Notes: generated by a model from the sequence alone, not told the origin. 64,000 nucleotides of DNA from JAVJRN01 sp040218415 (GCA_040218415.1 JAVJRN010000049.1:124001-188000); one strand, 5' to 3'. Shown: positions 18,084 through 27,764, counted from the stretch's first letter. Numbers and translations: made by a program.

Positions 18084-19502
18084 ATGAAAAAACTATCCCG
18101 AAATACTACGGCAACTATACAGCTACCCATCAAGATACTCCAATATGGAGAAGGTAATTTTCTCAGAGCTTTTGTCGACTGGTTTGTCGATAGCCTAAAT
18201 GAAAAAACAGATTATCAGGCGGGTGTAGCAGTTATTCAGCCAATAGATCGTGGGATGGTGGATATGATCACTGCCCAAGATGGGTTGTTTCATCACATGA
18301 TACAAGGTATTGAAAATGGTGAGCTGGTGGATGAAGCAAGATTGAACAATTGCATCCAAAAGGCCATCAATCCATTTACGGATCCGAATAGCTACTATGA
18401 GTTAGCGTCATCACCTGATTTAAAACTCATTTTCAGTAACACTACAGAGGCGGGAATTGTCTTTGATGAAAATGATAAATTGGGTGATTCATTGGCTAAT
18501 ACCTTCCCAGGAAAGCTTGTTCAGTTTTTGAAAAAACGATTTGAGAGCTTTGGGAATACTCCAGAGTCTGAAATAGGTGTCGTACCATGTGAATTAGTAG
18601 AGTCGAATGGAGATAAACTAAAGAAATGTATTCAGCAATATGCTGAACTGTGGCAATTGGATATGGAGTTCAAAAAGTGGATTGAAACAAAAGTACACTT
18701 TGCCAATACTTTGGTAGACCGGATAGTACCCGGTTATCCAAAAGAGGAAATTGATGTAATAACTGAGCGAATTGGATTTGCTGACAATCTGGTTGTGAAA
18801 TCTGAGAGTTTCCACCTATTTGTGATAGAGGGAGATGAGTTTATCCAAAATCACTTTCCTGCGCACAAGCATGGCTTCAACGTGAAGTATGTCGAGAGCA
18901 TTACACCTTACCGAACACAGAAAGTACGTATTTTGAATGGCGCACATACTTCTATGGTACCTGTAGGATTGCTTTCTGGTATTGAGACGGTGAAAGATAC
19001 TGTTGAAGATGATCTTGTGGGTACTTTCGTGCAAAAGGCCATTTTCGAAGAAATCGTTAATACCATAAATATTCCGGGTGAAGACCCTACCGTATTTGCT
19101 GAGCAAGTATTGACGAGATTCAAAAATCCATTTATTCGTCATGAGTTGATGTCCATCTCTTTGAATTCTATTTCAAAATGGAAAGTACGCGTACTTCCAA
19201 CAGTATTAGACTATTTGGCGAAGAATGGAGAACTACCCAAACGATTGACCTTTTCTCTCGCTTGTCTTATTAAACTGTACTTATCGGACAATTTTCAATT
19301 GAAAGATGATGAATCGGTTTTGTCATTTTTCGTAAAGTTGAAATCATCAACTGATGCAGACTTCATTGTAAATGCTACGCTTTCAAACGTTGATTTTTGG
19401 GGGCAAGACCTTAGCAAAGTTTCTGGCATGTCAGACTTAGTGACTACCTATTTTAAAGCTATCAGCGCATCATCAGTGAGCGCAACATTAGACACCCTTT
19501 GA
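18084..19502 (+). CDS. uxaB: Tagaturonate reductase (altronate oxidoreductase)
   Basis: Reduces D-tagaturonate to D-altronate with NADH, the second step of galacturonate breakdown. The 472-residue length and order fit the mannitol dehydrogenase/UxaB family. The N-terminal nucleotide-binding segment starts ILQYGEGNFLRAFVDWFVD, and VRILNGAHTSMVP is the family's conserved substrate-site motif. It is cytoplasmic with no signal peptide. The start ATG is preceded by a promoter-operator. uxaA follows after two bases, and the pathway partner uxaC is at 42928. Fructuronate reductase (UxuB) is a related alternative, but pairing with UxaA favours UxaB. Confidence 0.92.
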   Translation: MKKLSRNTTATIQLPIKILQYGEGNFLRAFVDWFVDSLNEKTDYQAGVAVIQPIDRGMVDMITAQDGLFHHMIQGIENGELVDEARLNNCIQKAINPFTDPNSYYELASSPDLKLIFSNTTEAGIVFDENDKLGDSLANTFPGKLVQFLKKRFESFGNTPESEIGVVPCELVESNGDKLKKCIQQYAELWQLDMEFKKWIETKVHFANTLVDRIVPGYPKEEIDVITERIGFADNLVVKSESFHLFVIEGDEFIQNHFPAHKHGFNVKYVESITPYRTQKVRILNGAHTSMVPVGLLSGIETVKDTVEDDLVGTFVQKAIFEEIVNTINIPGEDPTVFAEQVLTRFKNPFIRHELMSISLNSISKWKVRVLPTVLDYLAKNGELPKRLTFSLACLIKLYLSDNFQLKDDESVLSFFVKLKSSTDADFIVNATLSNVDFWGQDLSKVSGMSDLVTTYFKAISASSVSATLDTL

Positions 19503-19504
19503 TT

Positions 19505-21151
19505 ATGAAAAAAGTATTAAGAATTCATCCAAATGATGATTTAGGAGTTGCGCTAACAGACCTCAAAGCAGGTGAAACGGTGACGCTAGACGACCAATCG
19601 ATTGTAATAGCGGATGATGTAAAAGCCAAACACAAATTTGCACTTCAGGACTTTGCAAAAGGTGAAGAAGTACACATGTACGGCCTTATCGTGGGTACGG
19701 CCAAGTATGATATTAAGAAAGGTCAGGTTTTGACTACTTTCAATTTGGTTCATAAATCAGAAAAATTCTCATCAGAAATTCAAGGAGAATTTCACTGGAC
19801 AGCACCAGATATAAGCAAGTTCAAGGACAAGGAATTCATGGGTTACCATAGAGAAGATGGCCAAGTAGGTACAGGTAATTATTGGTTGGTGTTTCCTTTG
19901 GTTTTTTGTGAAAACAGGAATATTGAAACGATCAAAACTGCTTTCGAGAAAGGTCTTGGAATGGAGAGACAGGACAGCTATACACAGCTTGTGACCCAAC
20001 TTGTGTCTAGTTATCAATCAGATAACTTTGATATAGATAGCATAGATTTTACTGCAGAAACTAAGTTTAAGGCTAAGCCAAGAATCTTTGAAAATATCGA
20101 TGGCATACGATTCTTAACTCATCAAGGTGGATGTGGTGGAATTCGCCAAGATTCTGAAACTTTGTGTAGACTCATGGCTGGTTATGTGAATAATCCTAGC
20201 GTCGCGGGCGCCACAGTATTGAGTCTGGGTTGTCAGAATGCACAAACCGATATGCTTCAAAAGGCTTTTGATGCTATCAATCCTAATCTCAAAAAACCTG
20301 TGATCATCTTCGATCAGCAGCAAACGGGTAAAGAAACAGACTTGATTCAAAATGCAATCAAGGGCACTTTCAAAGCATTGATTGAAGCCAATAAGGAGGT
20401 ACGTAAACCAGCACCTTTGAGCAAACTAGTGGTTGGCTTGGAGTGTGGTGGGTCTGATGGGTTTTCTGGTATATCAGCCAATCCTGCGGTAGGTTATGTT
20501 TCAGATTTAGTAGTTGCCCTTGGCGGAAAAGCCATCCTATCGGAGTTTCCAGAGCTGTGTGGCGTGGAGCAGGAGTTGATCAACCGTATGGTGGATCAGA
20601 AAGATGCTACAAAGTTCGCAAGTATCATGAGAGCTTATGAAAAGGCCGCAGAGGATGCAGGATCAGGCTTTGATATGAATCCTTCACCAGGTAATATCAA
20701 AGATGGTTTGATTACAGATGCCATGAAATCAGCAGGTGCAGCCAAGAAAGGTGGAACATCTCCTGTTGCGGCTGTTTTGGATTACACCGAATATGCAATG
20801 AAACCAGGACTTAACTTACTTTGCACGCCGGGTAACGACGTAGAATCTACAACGGGCCTTGCGGGTTCTGGAGCTAATGTGATTTTGTTTACCACAGGAC
20901 TTGGAACACCAACCGGCAACCCAATCACACCAGTACTCAAAGTGTCTTCGAATACTGCATTAGCGGAACGAATGCCCGATATCGTTGATATTGATACTGG
21001 TCCCGTGATCAGGGGCGAAAAGACCATTGAAGAAATGGGCGAGCAAATGCTGAATCATATCATAGAAGTAGCCAGTGGTCGTGTAGAGTCTAAAGCAATG
21101 ATCCTTGGTCAATATGATTTTATTCCTTGGAAGCGAGGAGTTTCACTTTGA
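19505..21151 (+). CDS. uxaA: Altronate dehydratase
   Basis: Dehydrates D-altronate to 2-keto-3-deoxy-D-gluconate (KDG). The 548 residues contain an N-terminal SAF domain (LGVALTDLKAGETVTLD, residues ~10-90) and the large UxaA catalytic domain with HQGGCGGIRQDSETL, VLSLGCQN, LECGGSDGFSGI and the NPSPGNIKDG region; the conserved Cys residues may hold the metal. The reading frame allows a TTG at 19499 overlapping uxaB, but the ATG at 19505 is preferred. Both domains sit in one polypeptide, as in E. coli UxaA. Confidence 0.94.
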   Translation: MKKVLRIHPNDDLGVALTDLKAGETVTLDDQSIVIADDVKAKHKFALQDFAKGEEVHMYGLIVGTAKYDIKKGQVLTTFNLVHKSEKFSSEIQGEFHWTAPDISKFKDKEFMGYHREDGQVGTGNYWLVFPLVFCENRNIETIKTAFEKGLGMERQDSYTQLVTQLVSSYQSDNFDIDSIDFTAETKFKAKPRIFENIDGIRFLTHQGGCGGIRQDSETLCRLMAGYVNNPSVAGATVLSLGCQNAQTDMLQKAFDAINPNLKKPVIIFDQQQTGKETDLIQNAIKGTFKALIEANKEVRKPAPLSKLVVGLECGGSDGFSGISANPAVGYVSDLVVALGGKAILSEFPELCGVEQELINRMVDQKDATKFASIMRAYEKAAEDAGSGFDMNPSPGNIKDGLITDAMKSAGAAKKGGTSPVAAVLDYTEYAMKPGLNLLCTPGNDVESTTGLAGSGANVILFTTGLGTPTGNPITPVLKVSSNTALAERMPDIVDIDTGPVIRGEKTIEEMGEQMLNHIIEVASGRVESKAMILGQYDFIPWKRGVSL

Positions 21152-21170
21152 TTTATCTTTATTTGAAAGA

Positions 21171-22766
21171 ATGATTAGAACAGGCGCGGCGATAGCTCTT
21201 TTACTGGTTTTTCAATTTTCTTTTTCTCAGGAGGCATGGATTTCTGATCTGGGAGATGGATCATATAAAAACCCAATTATCTACGCGGATTACTCTGATC
21301 CCGATATTTGTAGGATTGGAGATGACTTCTATATGACTTCTTCCTCATTCAATGCAATACCGGGACTGCCCATTCTTCATTCAAAAGACTTAGTCAACTG
21401 GCGGATTATCAATCATGCCCTTCAACCGAATGTGGATTCTCACTTTGATATACCGCAGCACGGAAATGGCGTTTGGGCACCTTCCATTCGATTTCATGAC
21501 GGCATGTTTTACATTTATTGGGGTGATCCTGATCGAGGTATTTTCATGGTGAAAACCAGTGATCCGGCAGGAGAGTGGGCTGCACCCATTTTGGTAAAAA
21601 AGGCTTATGGAAACATTGACGCTTGCCCACTCTGGGACGATGACGGAAAAGTTTATTTAGTTCATGCTTTTGCACACAGTAGGGCTGGAATCAACAGTAC
21701 TTTACAGGTAGTAGAACTCACAGCTGAAGGTGATGAAATAATAGATAAAGGAAGAATAGTTATTGATGGGCACCTTGATCACCCAACTTTGGAAGGCCCT
21801 AAGTTTTACAAGAGAAATGGATACTACTACATTTTTGCCCCAGCTGGCGGTGTTCCGACGGGCTGGCAGACGGTCTTTAGATCAAAAAATATTTATGGTC
21901 CGTATGAAGATAAGATAGTTCTTGCACAAGGCGAGACAGCCATTAATGGGCCACACCAGGGAGGTTTAGTTGAATTAGAAAATGGAGAAAGTTGGTTTGT
22001 CCACTTTCAGGATGTGGATGCATACGGTCGCATTGTGCATCTTCAGCCCGTCTCATGGGTTGACGACTGGCCTGTAATGGGAACAAACAGAAAAGATGGT
22101 AAGGGAGAGCCTGTTTTAACTCACGCAAAGCCAAAGCTCAAGACACAACCCGTTGCGGTTCCTCAAACTTCAGATGATTTTGACAAGGAGAAATTAGGTT
22201 TGCAATGGCAATGGAGTGCAAATCCAAAACCACACTGGTATTCCCTAAAAGAGAAGCCAGGAAGCCTAACGCTGAATGCGATAACACAGCCTGAGGAGTT
22301 AACAAACTTGTGGAACGTGCCCAATATTCTTAGTCAAAAATTACCTGCACCGTCTTTTGAGTTTTCCACTAAGGTAGATCTGACCAACCTTAGGAAGAAC
22401 GAGGAGACTGGTTTATTGATTTTTGGGCTTGACTATGCTGGTTTGTCTCTTTCAAAATCCGACAATAGTCTTACTTTAAGTCAAATTGAGTGCAGGAATG
22501 CGGATAAGAATGCCTTTTCCGAATCCAAAGAGAAGATCATCTTAGAGGGTAAAAACGAACTATGGATCAAGACGAAAGTCAGCGATGGATATGCCACTTT
22601 CCACTACAGTATGGATGGGCAGAAATATTCGGCTATTGGCTCTAAATTCCAGCTAAGAGAAGGCAAGTGGGTAGGAGCGAAGCTGGCGCTTTATTGTACA
22701 AGAAAAAAGGCAACTGGTAATCCTGGATCTGTTAGTTTTGAGTGGGTGAAAATCTCTAAAATCTGA
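21171..22766 (+). CDS. Exported GH43 beta-xylosidase/alpha-arabinofuranosidase
   Basis: Predicted inverting glycosidase acting on arabinose or xylose side chains. The frame is open from 21105, within uxaA, but the ATG at 21171 gives a signal peptide (MIRTGAAIALLLVFQFSFSQ) and 531 residues. GH43 residues are visible: Asp in YADYSDPDIC (base), Asp in IDACPLWDDDG (pKa modulator), and Glu in LEGPKFYKR (acid). The five-bladed propeller covers residues ~30-325. A C-terminal beta-sandwich (~345-531, with LQWQWSANP and WVGAKLALYC) is the usual GH43 accessory domain. It starts 19 bases after uxaA. Confidence 0.92.
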   Translation: MIRTGAAIALLLVFQFSFSQEAWISDLGDGSYKNPIIYADYSDPDICRIGDDFYMTSSSFNAIPGLPILHSKDLVNWRIINHALQPNVDSHFDIPQHGNGVWAPSIRFHDGMFYIYWGDPDRGIFMVKTSDPAGEWAAPILVKKAYGNIDACPLWDDDGKVYLVHAFAHSRAGINSTLQVVELTAEGDEIIDKGRIVIDGHLDHPTLEGPKFYKRNGYYYIFAPAGGVPTGWQTVFRSKNIYGPYEDKIVLAQGETAINGPHQGGLVELENGESWFVHFQDVDAYGRIVHLQPVSWVDDWPVMGTNRKDGKGEPVLTHAKPKLKTQPVAVPQTSDDFDKEKLGLQWQWSANPKPHWYSLKEKPGSLTLNAITQPEELTNLWNVPNILSQKLPAPSFEFSTKVDLTNLRKNEETGLLIFGLDYAGLSLSKSDNSLTLSQIECRNADKNAFSESKEKIILEGKNELWIKTKVSDGYATFHYSMDGQKYSAIGSKFQLREGKWVGAKLALYCTRKKATGNPGSVSFEWVKISKI

Positions 22767-22783
22767 TACAAAAAAGTACACTT

Positions 22784-23833
22784 ATGACAAAGGTGAAAAC
22801 TGCCATACTTTCATTTGGAATGTCGGGAAAGGTGTTTCATGCACCTTTTCTAGAATTGCTTCCCGGTTTTGAGTTTGCTGGCGCTTGGGAGCGCTCAAAA
22901 AATCAATTGAGTGATTACTATCCTAATGCGCAAAGTTTTAAGACACTCGAAAGCATTTTGGAGGATGAATCTATCGAGTTGGTGGTTGTGAATACCCCAA
23001 CCTACACGCACTTCGAGTATGCAAAATTAGCACTAGACGCGAATAAACACGTGGTGGTAGAAAAGGCCTTTACAACAACTGTGGCAGAAGCTTTAGAGCT
23101 AAAGGAATTAGCTGAAAGGAAAAACTTAAAACTTTCGGTATTTCAAAACAGACGATGGGATAGTGACTTCAGAACTGTGAAGGAGATTTATTCAAAAGGG
23201 GTTTTGGGAGAACCTGTAGATGTTTCATTTTGCTTTGATAGGTTCAACCCGGCACTAAGTCCGAAGCAGCATAAGGAGGTGAAAGGATCAGGCGCGGGTA
23301 TTGTGAAAGATCTTGGACCCCATATAATAGATCAGGCCTTGCATCTATTTGGTTTTCCAGATTCACTTTTTGCGAAGCTTGCCATCACTCGACAGTACTC
23401 AGAAGTTGATGATTACTTTAAAATCTTATTATTCTATCCAAGATTCAATGTGGAGCTGAGAGGTGGCTATTTCTTCAAGGAGCCTACGCCTTCATATACT
23501 TTTCATGGAACGAATGGTTCATTTTTAAAATCGCGTGGTGATGTACAAGAGACACAACTTCAGCGTGGAATGAAGCCAAATGCCGCTGAATATGGAATCG
23601 AACCCGAGCGTGAGTATGGTATTTTGAATTATGTGGATGGCAAACAGCATGTCCGTGAGTTAGTGCAAACCTTACCTGGCAATTATTCCAATTATTACGA
23701 AGGTGTCTACCAGTCCATAGTGGAAGGAAGTGCTATGCCTGTGACAGCAGACGATGGAATAAATGTGATGAAGATTATCGAGGCTGCTTTTCAGAGCGAT
23801 TTAGAGAAGCGTGTAATTCCATTGAAGGATTAG
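22784..23833 (+). CDS. Gfo/Idh/MocA-family NAD(P)-dependent oxidoreductase
   Basis: Cytoplasmic sugar or sugar-acid dehydrogenase of 349 residues. The Rossmann fold starts with LSFGMSGKVFHAPFL. The usual EKP motif is present as Glu93-Lys94-Ala95 (VEKAFTTT), a substitution of the Pro. The substrate-site motif KDLGPHIIDQALHLFG holds the conserved Asp and His. It begins 17 bases after the GH43 gene, so it is the last gene of the uxaB operon. Substrate unknown; a plausible use is oxidation of an arabinose, xylose or galactose product. Confidence 0.88.
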   Translation: MTKVKTAILSFGMSGKVFHAPFLELLPGFEFAGAWERSKNQLSDYYPNAQSFKTLESILEDESIELVVVNTPTYTHFEYAKLALDANKHVVVEKAFTTTVAEALELKELAERKNLKLSVFQNRRWDSDFRTVKEIYSKGVLGEPVDVSFCFDRFNPALSPKQHKEVKGSGAGIVKDLGPHIIDQALHLFGFPDSLFAKLAITRQYSEVDDYFKILLFYPRFNVELRGGYFFKEPTPSYTFHGTNGSFLKSRGDVQETQLQRGMKPNAAEYGIEPEREYGILNYVDGKQHVRELVQTLPGNYSNYYEGVYQSIVEGSAMPVTADDGINVMKIIEAAFQSDLEKRVIPLKD

Positions 23834-23838
23834 GAAGG

Positions 23839-24192
23839 TTATTTTTGATATTTCTTAATCACCAAGTATTCCAATTCAGTACGGCCAATGTTTTTAATGC
23901 CTGCTCGGAAGGGGAGGGCAATAGAAACTGCTGAAGGCACGAGCTACTTTCGTTTTACTATCGAGGTAAAATGAAGATGTTCCTTCCAGCACAGAGAAAA
24001 ATTCAACTTCGATATGTTTGTGTGGGGGATGTATTGCTTTCATTGGCGAACGACACTCATTTTCAAAGTCCATACATCTAAGAAATTCTTATCTACAAAC
24101 TAGAATTGGTAACCCACTTTGGTGTGGTCTATCCCTTCCTTTGAAAATTGTGACACATCATTTTCAATACTGAATTGGTTTTCTTCATTCAA
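23839..24192 (-). pseudogene. Decayed cupin-domain gene
   Basis: This fills most of the 431-base gap between the oxidoreductase and the DUF4861 gene. On the - strand a TTG at 24192 opens NEENQFSIENDVSQFSKEG, which runs to a TAG at 24100. A shifted frame then reads RSPMKAIHPPHKHIEVEFFS and VLEGTSSFYLD, a cupin core with its His-x-His metal motif. After another shift it reads FRAGIKNIGRTELEYLVIKK to a TAA at 23839. The three pieces line up as one ~115-residue cupin broken by at least two frameshifts. It directly follows the DUF4861/GH105/lacI gene run on the same strand. The family is clear, the original function is not. Confidence 0.6.
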
Positions 24193-24264
24193 AGTAGAAT
24201 GCCTGACCCATGTTCATCGAGCTTATCAAAACCGATAAGAATATATGAAGATGAATTCCCCCTT

Positions 24265-25482
24265 TCATTTTACTTCTATAGGCGAATGAAGTGCTGTAAG
24301 TTTTTTGTTTAGGTAAGTTTCGAAGGCTTCTTTGGTTTGGATTCCGTTTGGTTCCTTTTCCCATGCTCCTAAAAATTGATATTCAAGGCTCTCAGTGGGT
24401 TTGAAAACTAATAGCTGATTATAAGCATCTGCAGTGTCCACCTTCAGCAGTTGGTCTGTTTTATAAAATATGGCCATCCCCAAGTTGTCATTAAAAAGCG
24501 TCTGGGCGCCAAATGTTGCGATGTAGCCCCATTCATCAGCGGAAGCCTGAAAGAATTCTCCTGCCGGATGCTTCACTACACCAGTACAAAAATTATCAGC
24601 TTCATTTCCGAATGACACCTTGTGAATTGTCGCACGATCGCCTGAATTTATTTTTAAAGTTGATTTTAAATCACATTTGCCTGCAGATGTGTCCCAGCCA
24701 TAGTAGTTGGTTTCTATGCTGGAAGATAAATAGCCATTTCGGGTGATTTCGCAGGTTACAGAATCAGTTTTTTTGAAATGCTCTACTACGCCTTCATCAT
24801 TGATCCGTCCGATAGACCCGATCCCAAGAGATTTTCCTGCTTTCAATATGTCCATTCCCCAATCCTCTTCTTCGTGATATGAATCGAAACCATCTTGTCC
24901 TACTTGCTGAAGCACGAGCGTGTCTACTTTCTTTCCGAATATATCGGTGGCATTTCTCCAATCCAGATAAAAACGATAGCCGACTAACTCATTTTCCCAG
25001 CCAGGTCCTTCATACCGGATATACCAAGAGTGATCCGTGTGTGCTTTAGGCACGGATAAAAAGTCAACATTCTTAAAACCAGTACCGTCTAGATACTTAC
25101 GCTCTTTCCAAGCGCCACCTACAGCAGTAGATATTTCAGCTTGAGTTCTCTTTTGGAATGCTGGATTTGGCTGCCAATCATTAAGGTTGAGTTCGATTGA
25201 TTCATTGGCAGGTATATTCACATGTGCTAGCAGTTGATCTGTGGTTCCGTCATTATCCTCATCAATGGCTTCAATGGGCACTTTTCCAATCTGCCCCATG
25301 CCGATCATGTTTAGTTCGGCTTTGCCTGCTATTCGGGAAAGATTAATCTCAACAACCTCATTTCGAACAATAGATGAGTGATTAATGAGTGTGAGAACAG
25401 TTTCTGATGCTTTTTGATTGTTAGAATTACATCCTGAAGCAAAGGTTAGAATTACAGCTAGGAGGCCTATCAGATTTTTCAT
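24265..25482 (-). CDS. DUF4861-family lipoprotein
   Basis: The 405 residues match the DUF4861 family, which accompanies GH88/GH105 enzymes in Bacteroidetes pectin loci; no enzymatic role is assigned here. The frame opens at 25506, but ATG 25482 (MKNLIGLLAVILTF) directly gives a lipoprotein signal with lipobox FASGC, so the mature protein would be membrane-anchored. Conserved-looking stretches are WYIRYEGPGWENELVGYRFY, LDWRNATDIFGKK and YHEEEDWGMDILKAGKSLG. The last suggests an acidic active or metal site. It lies 26 bases downstream of GH105 and is probably translated from the same mRNA. Confidence 0.85.
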   Translation of the reverse strand: MKNLIGLLAVILTFASGCNSNNQKASETVLTLINHSSIVRNEVVEINLSRIAGKAELNMIGMGQIGKVPIEAIDEDNDGTTDQLLAHVNIPANESIELNLNDWQPNPAFQKRTQAEISTAVGGAWKERKYLDGTGFKNVDFLSVPKAHTDHSWYIRYEGPGWENELVGYRFYLDWRNATDIFGKKVDTLVLQQVGQDGFDSYHEEEDWGMDILKAGKSLGIGSIGRINDEGVVEHFKKTDSVTCEITRNGYLSSSIETNYYGWDTSAGKCDLKSTLKINSGDRATIHKVSFGNEADNFCTGVVKHPAGEFFQASADEWGYIATFGAQTLFNDNLGMAIFYKTDQLLKVDTADAYNQLLVFKPTESLEYQFLGAWEKEPNGIQTKEAFETYLNKKLTALHSPIEVK

Positions 25483-25508
25483 TTTATGTGTTTTTGTAGC
25501 AATCAATT

Positions 25509-26708
25509 TTATTTCTCTGTCATTTCAGACATCAGGAGGGAAGCCATGATAAATGGGCCTACACCTTTAGGGTCATTGTCACGTTGCGGTTCGTTAACGT
25601 AGTAATCATAGGAGCCATCGCGATAAGGATTACCACCAAGGCCTGCAACTGCACAGATGTTTGTTAAACTGATAGTTCCATCCGTATTTTCTTCAATGAA
25701 GTTATTTAGGATGCCATTATACGCTTTCTTAGCAACGTCAAGATAAGACACATCGAGTACTCCTTGTTTTACCCCGTTTAAGAGAAAATAGGTGAACATA
25801 CTTGAACAGGATGCTTCGAGGTAATTGTTTTCCTCATTCGGCTTATCCAAAACCTGCCACCAAAGACCTGTTTCTGGATCTTGGTATTTTGTGATGCCTT
25901 CTGCTACACGATTCGCGGTTTCGATCAACTGCGGACGCTTTGGATGGTCAGCAGGGAACTCACCAAGTACATCTACGATAGCCATGGCATGCCAACCCAT
26001 AGCTCTGCCCCAAAAATGAGGAGATCTTCCTGTTTCTTTGTTGGCCCATCGCTGGGCTCGGCTCTCATCCCATCCGTGTTTGTAAAGCCCCATTTCCGGT
26101 ACATAAAGATTTTTATCGATTAAGTAAAATTGATTAGCAACATCATCCAATAGTCTAGGTTCTGAGTAATCGATTGCGCACATAGTTAAAAAAGGGGAAC
26201 CCATATACAGCCCGTCCAACCACATTTGTTGCGGATATACTTTCTTATGCCAAAAGCCGCCCTCAGATGTTCTAGGATGTCCTTTCATTTGCTTTCGGAG
26301 CGAGTCTATGGCCATTTGATATTTGGGATTAGGACTTTCCTCATTGAGTCGAATCAAGAATCTTCCGGGGTTAATTCGGTCAATATTAAAGTCGCTCATT
26401 TTATAAGTTAAAATTTTTCCAGTTTCCAAAATCATTGAATCTGCGTAATACTTCACGTAATCCAAATATTTCTCATCACCCGTTTCTTGGTATACCTTTA
26501 AAATAGCGAGGCATAACAGGCCGTTCGTGTACTCCCATTTTGGCTTTTCCCTAAAATCAATGAGACGTGGATCGGGGTTGCGTTTCATTTCTGAATTAGC
26601 CATTCTCACATAGATGGGAGTCGTTTCTGATTGAGATTCCTGTTTTTTTGTATCCTGGCAGCTGATTGCTAAAGTGGCAGCTATCAGCACATAAGTGATG
26701 TTTTTCAT
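25509..26708 (-). CDS. GH105 unsaturated rhamnogalacturonyl/glucuronyl hydrolase, lipoprotein
   Basis: Removes the 4,5-unsaturated uronate left at the non-reducing end by pectate or rhamnogalacturonan lyases. The 399 residues form an (alpha/alpha)6 barrel. Asp165 in QQMWLDGLYMG is in the place of the GH105 catalytic Asp, and GRSPHFWGRAMGWHAMAI is the second hallmark. The N-terminus is a lipoprotein signal with Cys17 (LAISC). It follows lacI by 18 bases and precedes DUF4861, so the regulator, hydrolase and DUF4861 protein form one operon. Confidence 0.93.
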   Translation of the reverse strand: MKNITYVLIAATLAISCQDTKKQESQSETTPIYVRMANSEMKRNPDPRLIDFREKPKWEYTNGLLCLAILKVYQETGDEKYLDYVKYYADSMILETGKILTYKMSDFNIDRINPGRFLIRLNEESPNPKYQMAIDSLRKQMKGHPRTSEGGFWHKKVYPQQMWLDGLYMGSPFLTMCAIDYSEPRLLDDVANQFYLIDKNLYVPEMGLYKHGWDESRAQRWANKETGRSPHFWGRAMGWHAMAIVDVLGEFPADHPKRPQLIETANRVAEGITKYQDPETGLWWQVLDKPNEENNYLEASCSSMFTYFLLNGVKQGVLDVSYLDVAKKAYNGILNNFIEENTDGTISLTNICAVAGLGGNPYRDGSYDYYVNEPQRDNDPKGVGPFIMASLLMSEMTEK

Positions 26709-26726
26709 TTTTAGATCGTCGATTTA

Positions 26727-27764
26727 TTAAAGCTTTTTAAGCACATTCGGCATTGTTGATTCTCTTATAATCAATTTTGGAGGAAGCAAAATGCGTTTGT
26801 GTTCTGATGTTTTAGATTTTAATTCCTCAAGGAACAACTGAGCTGCGGCTCTACCCATTTCAATGCTTCTTTGATCAATAGATGTCATTGTAGGCGTGAT
26901 GAAGCTAGTAAAAGGGTCATTTCCAAAACCTGCCACGCACACATCTTCCGGTATTTTGTACTGGTTCTCCTTGAGCCATTGCATAGCGCCAAGTGCTGAG
27001 AAGTCTGAAAAAGAAAAAATGGCATTCGGTGCGTTTTTGCTATTCATTAGCTTCTTTGTTGCTTTTTTACCTTCTTCAATGTCACTAGGCACAAGTACCA
27101 AGTAGTCTTCAGGGATATCTATTCCATGATCGGCCATAGCCGTTAAAAAACCTCTTCTTCTCTCCTTGAACACACTAACATTTGGGTTTCCATAGAAGCA
27201 AGCAATTTTTTTTCTTCCGTTCTCAATCAAATGGATTACCGTCTCATAAGCACCTTGAAAATCGTCAACGCCAACAGAGGAGGCTGGAACCGAATTTAGT
27301 CTTCTGTCAAACATGACGAGAGTTTTTCCAGACTTGATAACTTTCAAGAGGTGATCAACCTCAGACCATGTTTCTCTGGATGGAGATATCATAATACCAG
27401 CAACCTGTGCGGATAAAAGCGTATTTACATCCTCCTGTTCATTTTCAAGGCTCTCGTATGACTGACAAATAATCACATTAAATCCGTGTTTCTTTACCTC
27501 TTCTTCTACTCCTCTTATAATTGATGAGAAGAAAACCCTATTAGCCACAGGCACGATAATTCCTATAATATTAGAATGCCCTTTTCGGAGTGAAGCAGCT
27601 ACTATATTGGGTTGATAACCCATCTTATCTGCCATCTTCTTTACCTTGACTCTGGTGGAATCACTCACTCTTGCATCACTATTATTAAGTGCACGAGAGA
27701 CAGTGGCTGCTGATACTCCTAGCGCCTCCGCTATTTGGTGGATAGTGGGTTTCTGATTAGACAT
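26727..27764 (-). CDS. LacI-family transcriptional regulator of the pectin locus
   Basis: DNA-binding repressor or activator with an N-terminal helix-turn-helix (TIHQIAEALGVSAATVSRAL) and a periplasmic-binding-protein-like sensor domain (IIGIIVPVANRVFFSSIIRG onward). The frame is open from a TTG at 27782; ATG 27764 (MSNQKPT) gives the usual spacing to the HTH and 345 residues. It is divergent from susC. The palindromes before uxaB, susC, GH28 and the half-site before lacI itself have the LacI-type core AATCGNTT, so this protein is the obvious candidate binder. The inducer is probably a galacturonate pathway intermediate, which is inference. Confidence 0.9.
   Translation of the reverse strand: MSNQKPTIHQIAEALGVSAATVSRALNNSDARVSDSTRVKVKKMADKMGYQPNIVAASLRKGHSNIIGIIVPVANRVFFSSIIRGVEEEVKKHGFNVIICQSYESLENEQEDVNTLLSAQVAGIMISPSRETWSEVDHLLKVIKSGKTLVMFDRRLNSVPASSVGVDDFQGAYETVIHLIENGRKKIACFYGNPNVSVFKERRRGFLTAMADHGIDIPEDYLVLVPSDIEEGKKATKKLMNSKNAPNAIFSFSDFSALGAMQWLKENQYKIPEDVCVAGFGNDPFTSFITPTMTSIDQRSIEMGRAAAQLFLEELKSKTSEHKRILLPPKLIIRESTMPNVLKKL

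Noticed and set aside
21105..21170. GH43 start at 21105 overlapping uxaA
   Set aside because: ATG 21171 gives a clean signal peptide and no overlap.
24100..24192. C-terminal end of an outer-membrane porin (VGYQF then stop)
   Set aside because: The following frames form a cupin in the correct order, which explains the piece better.
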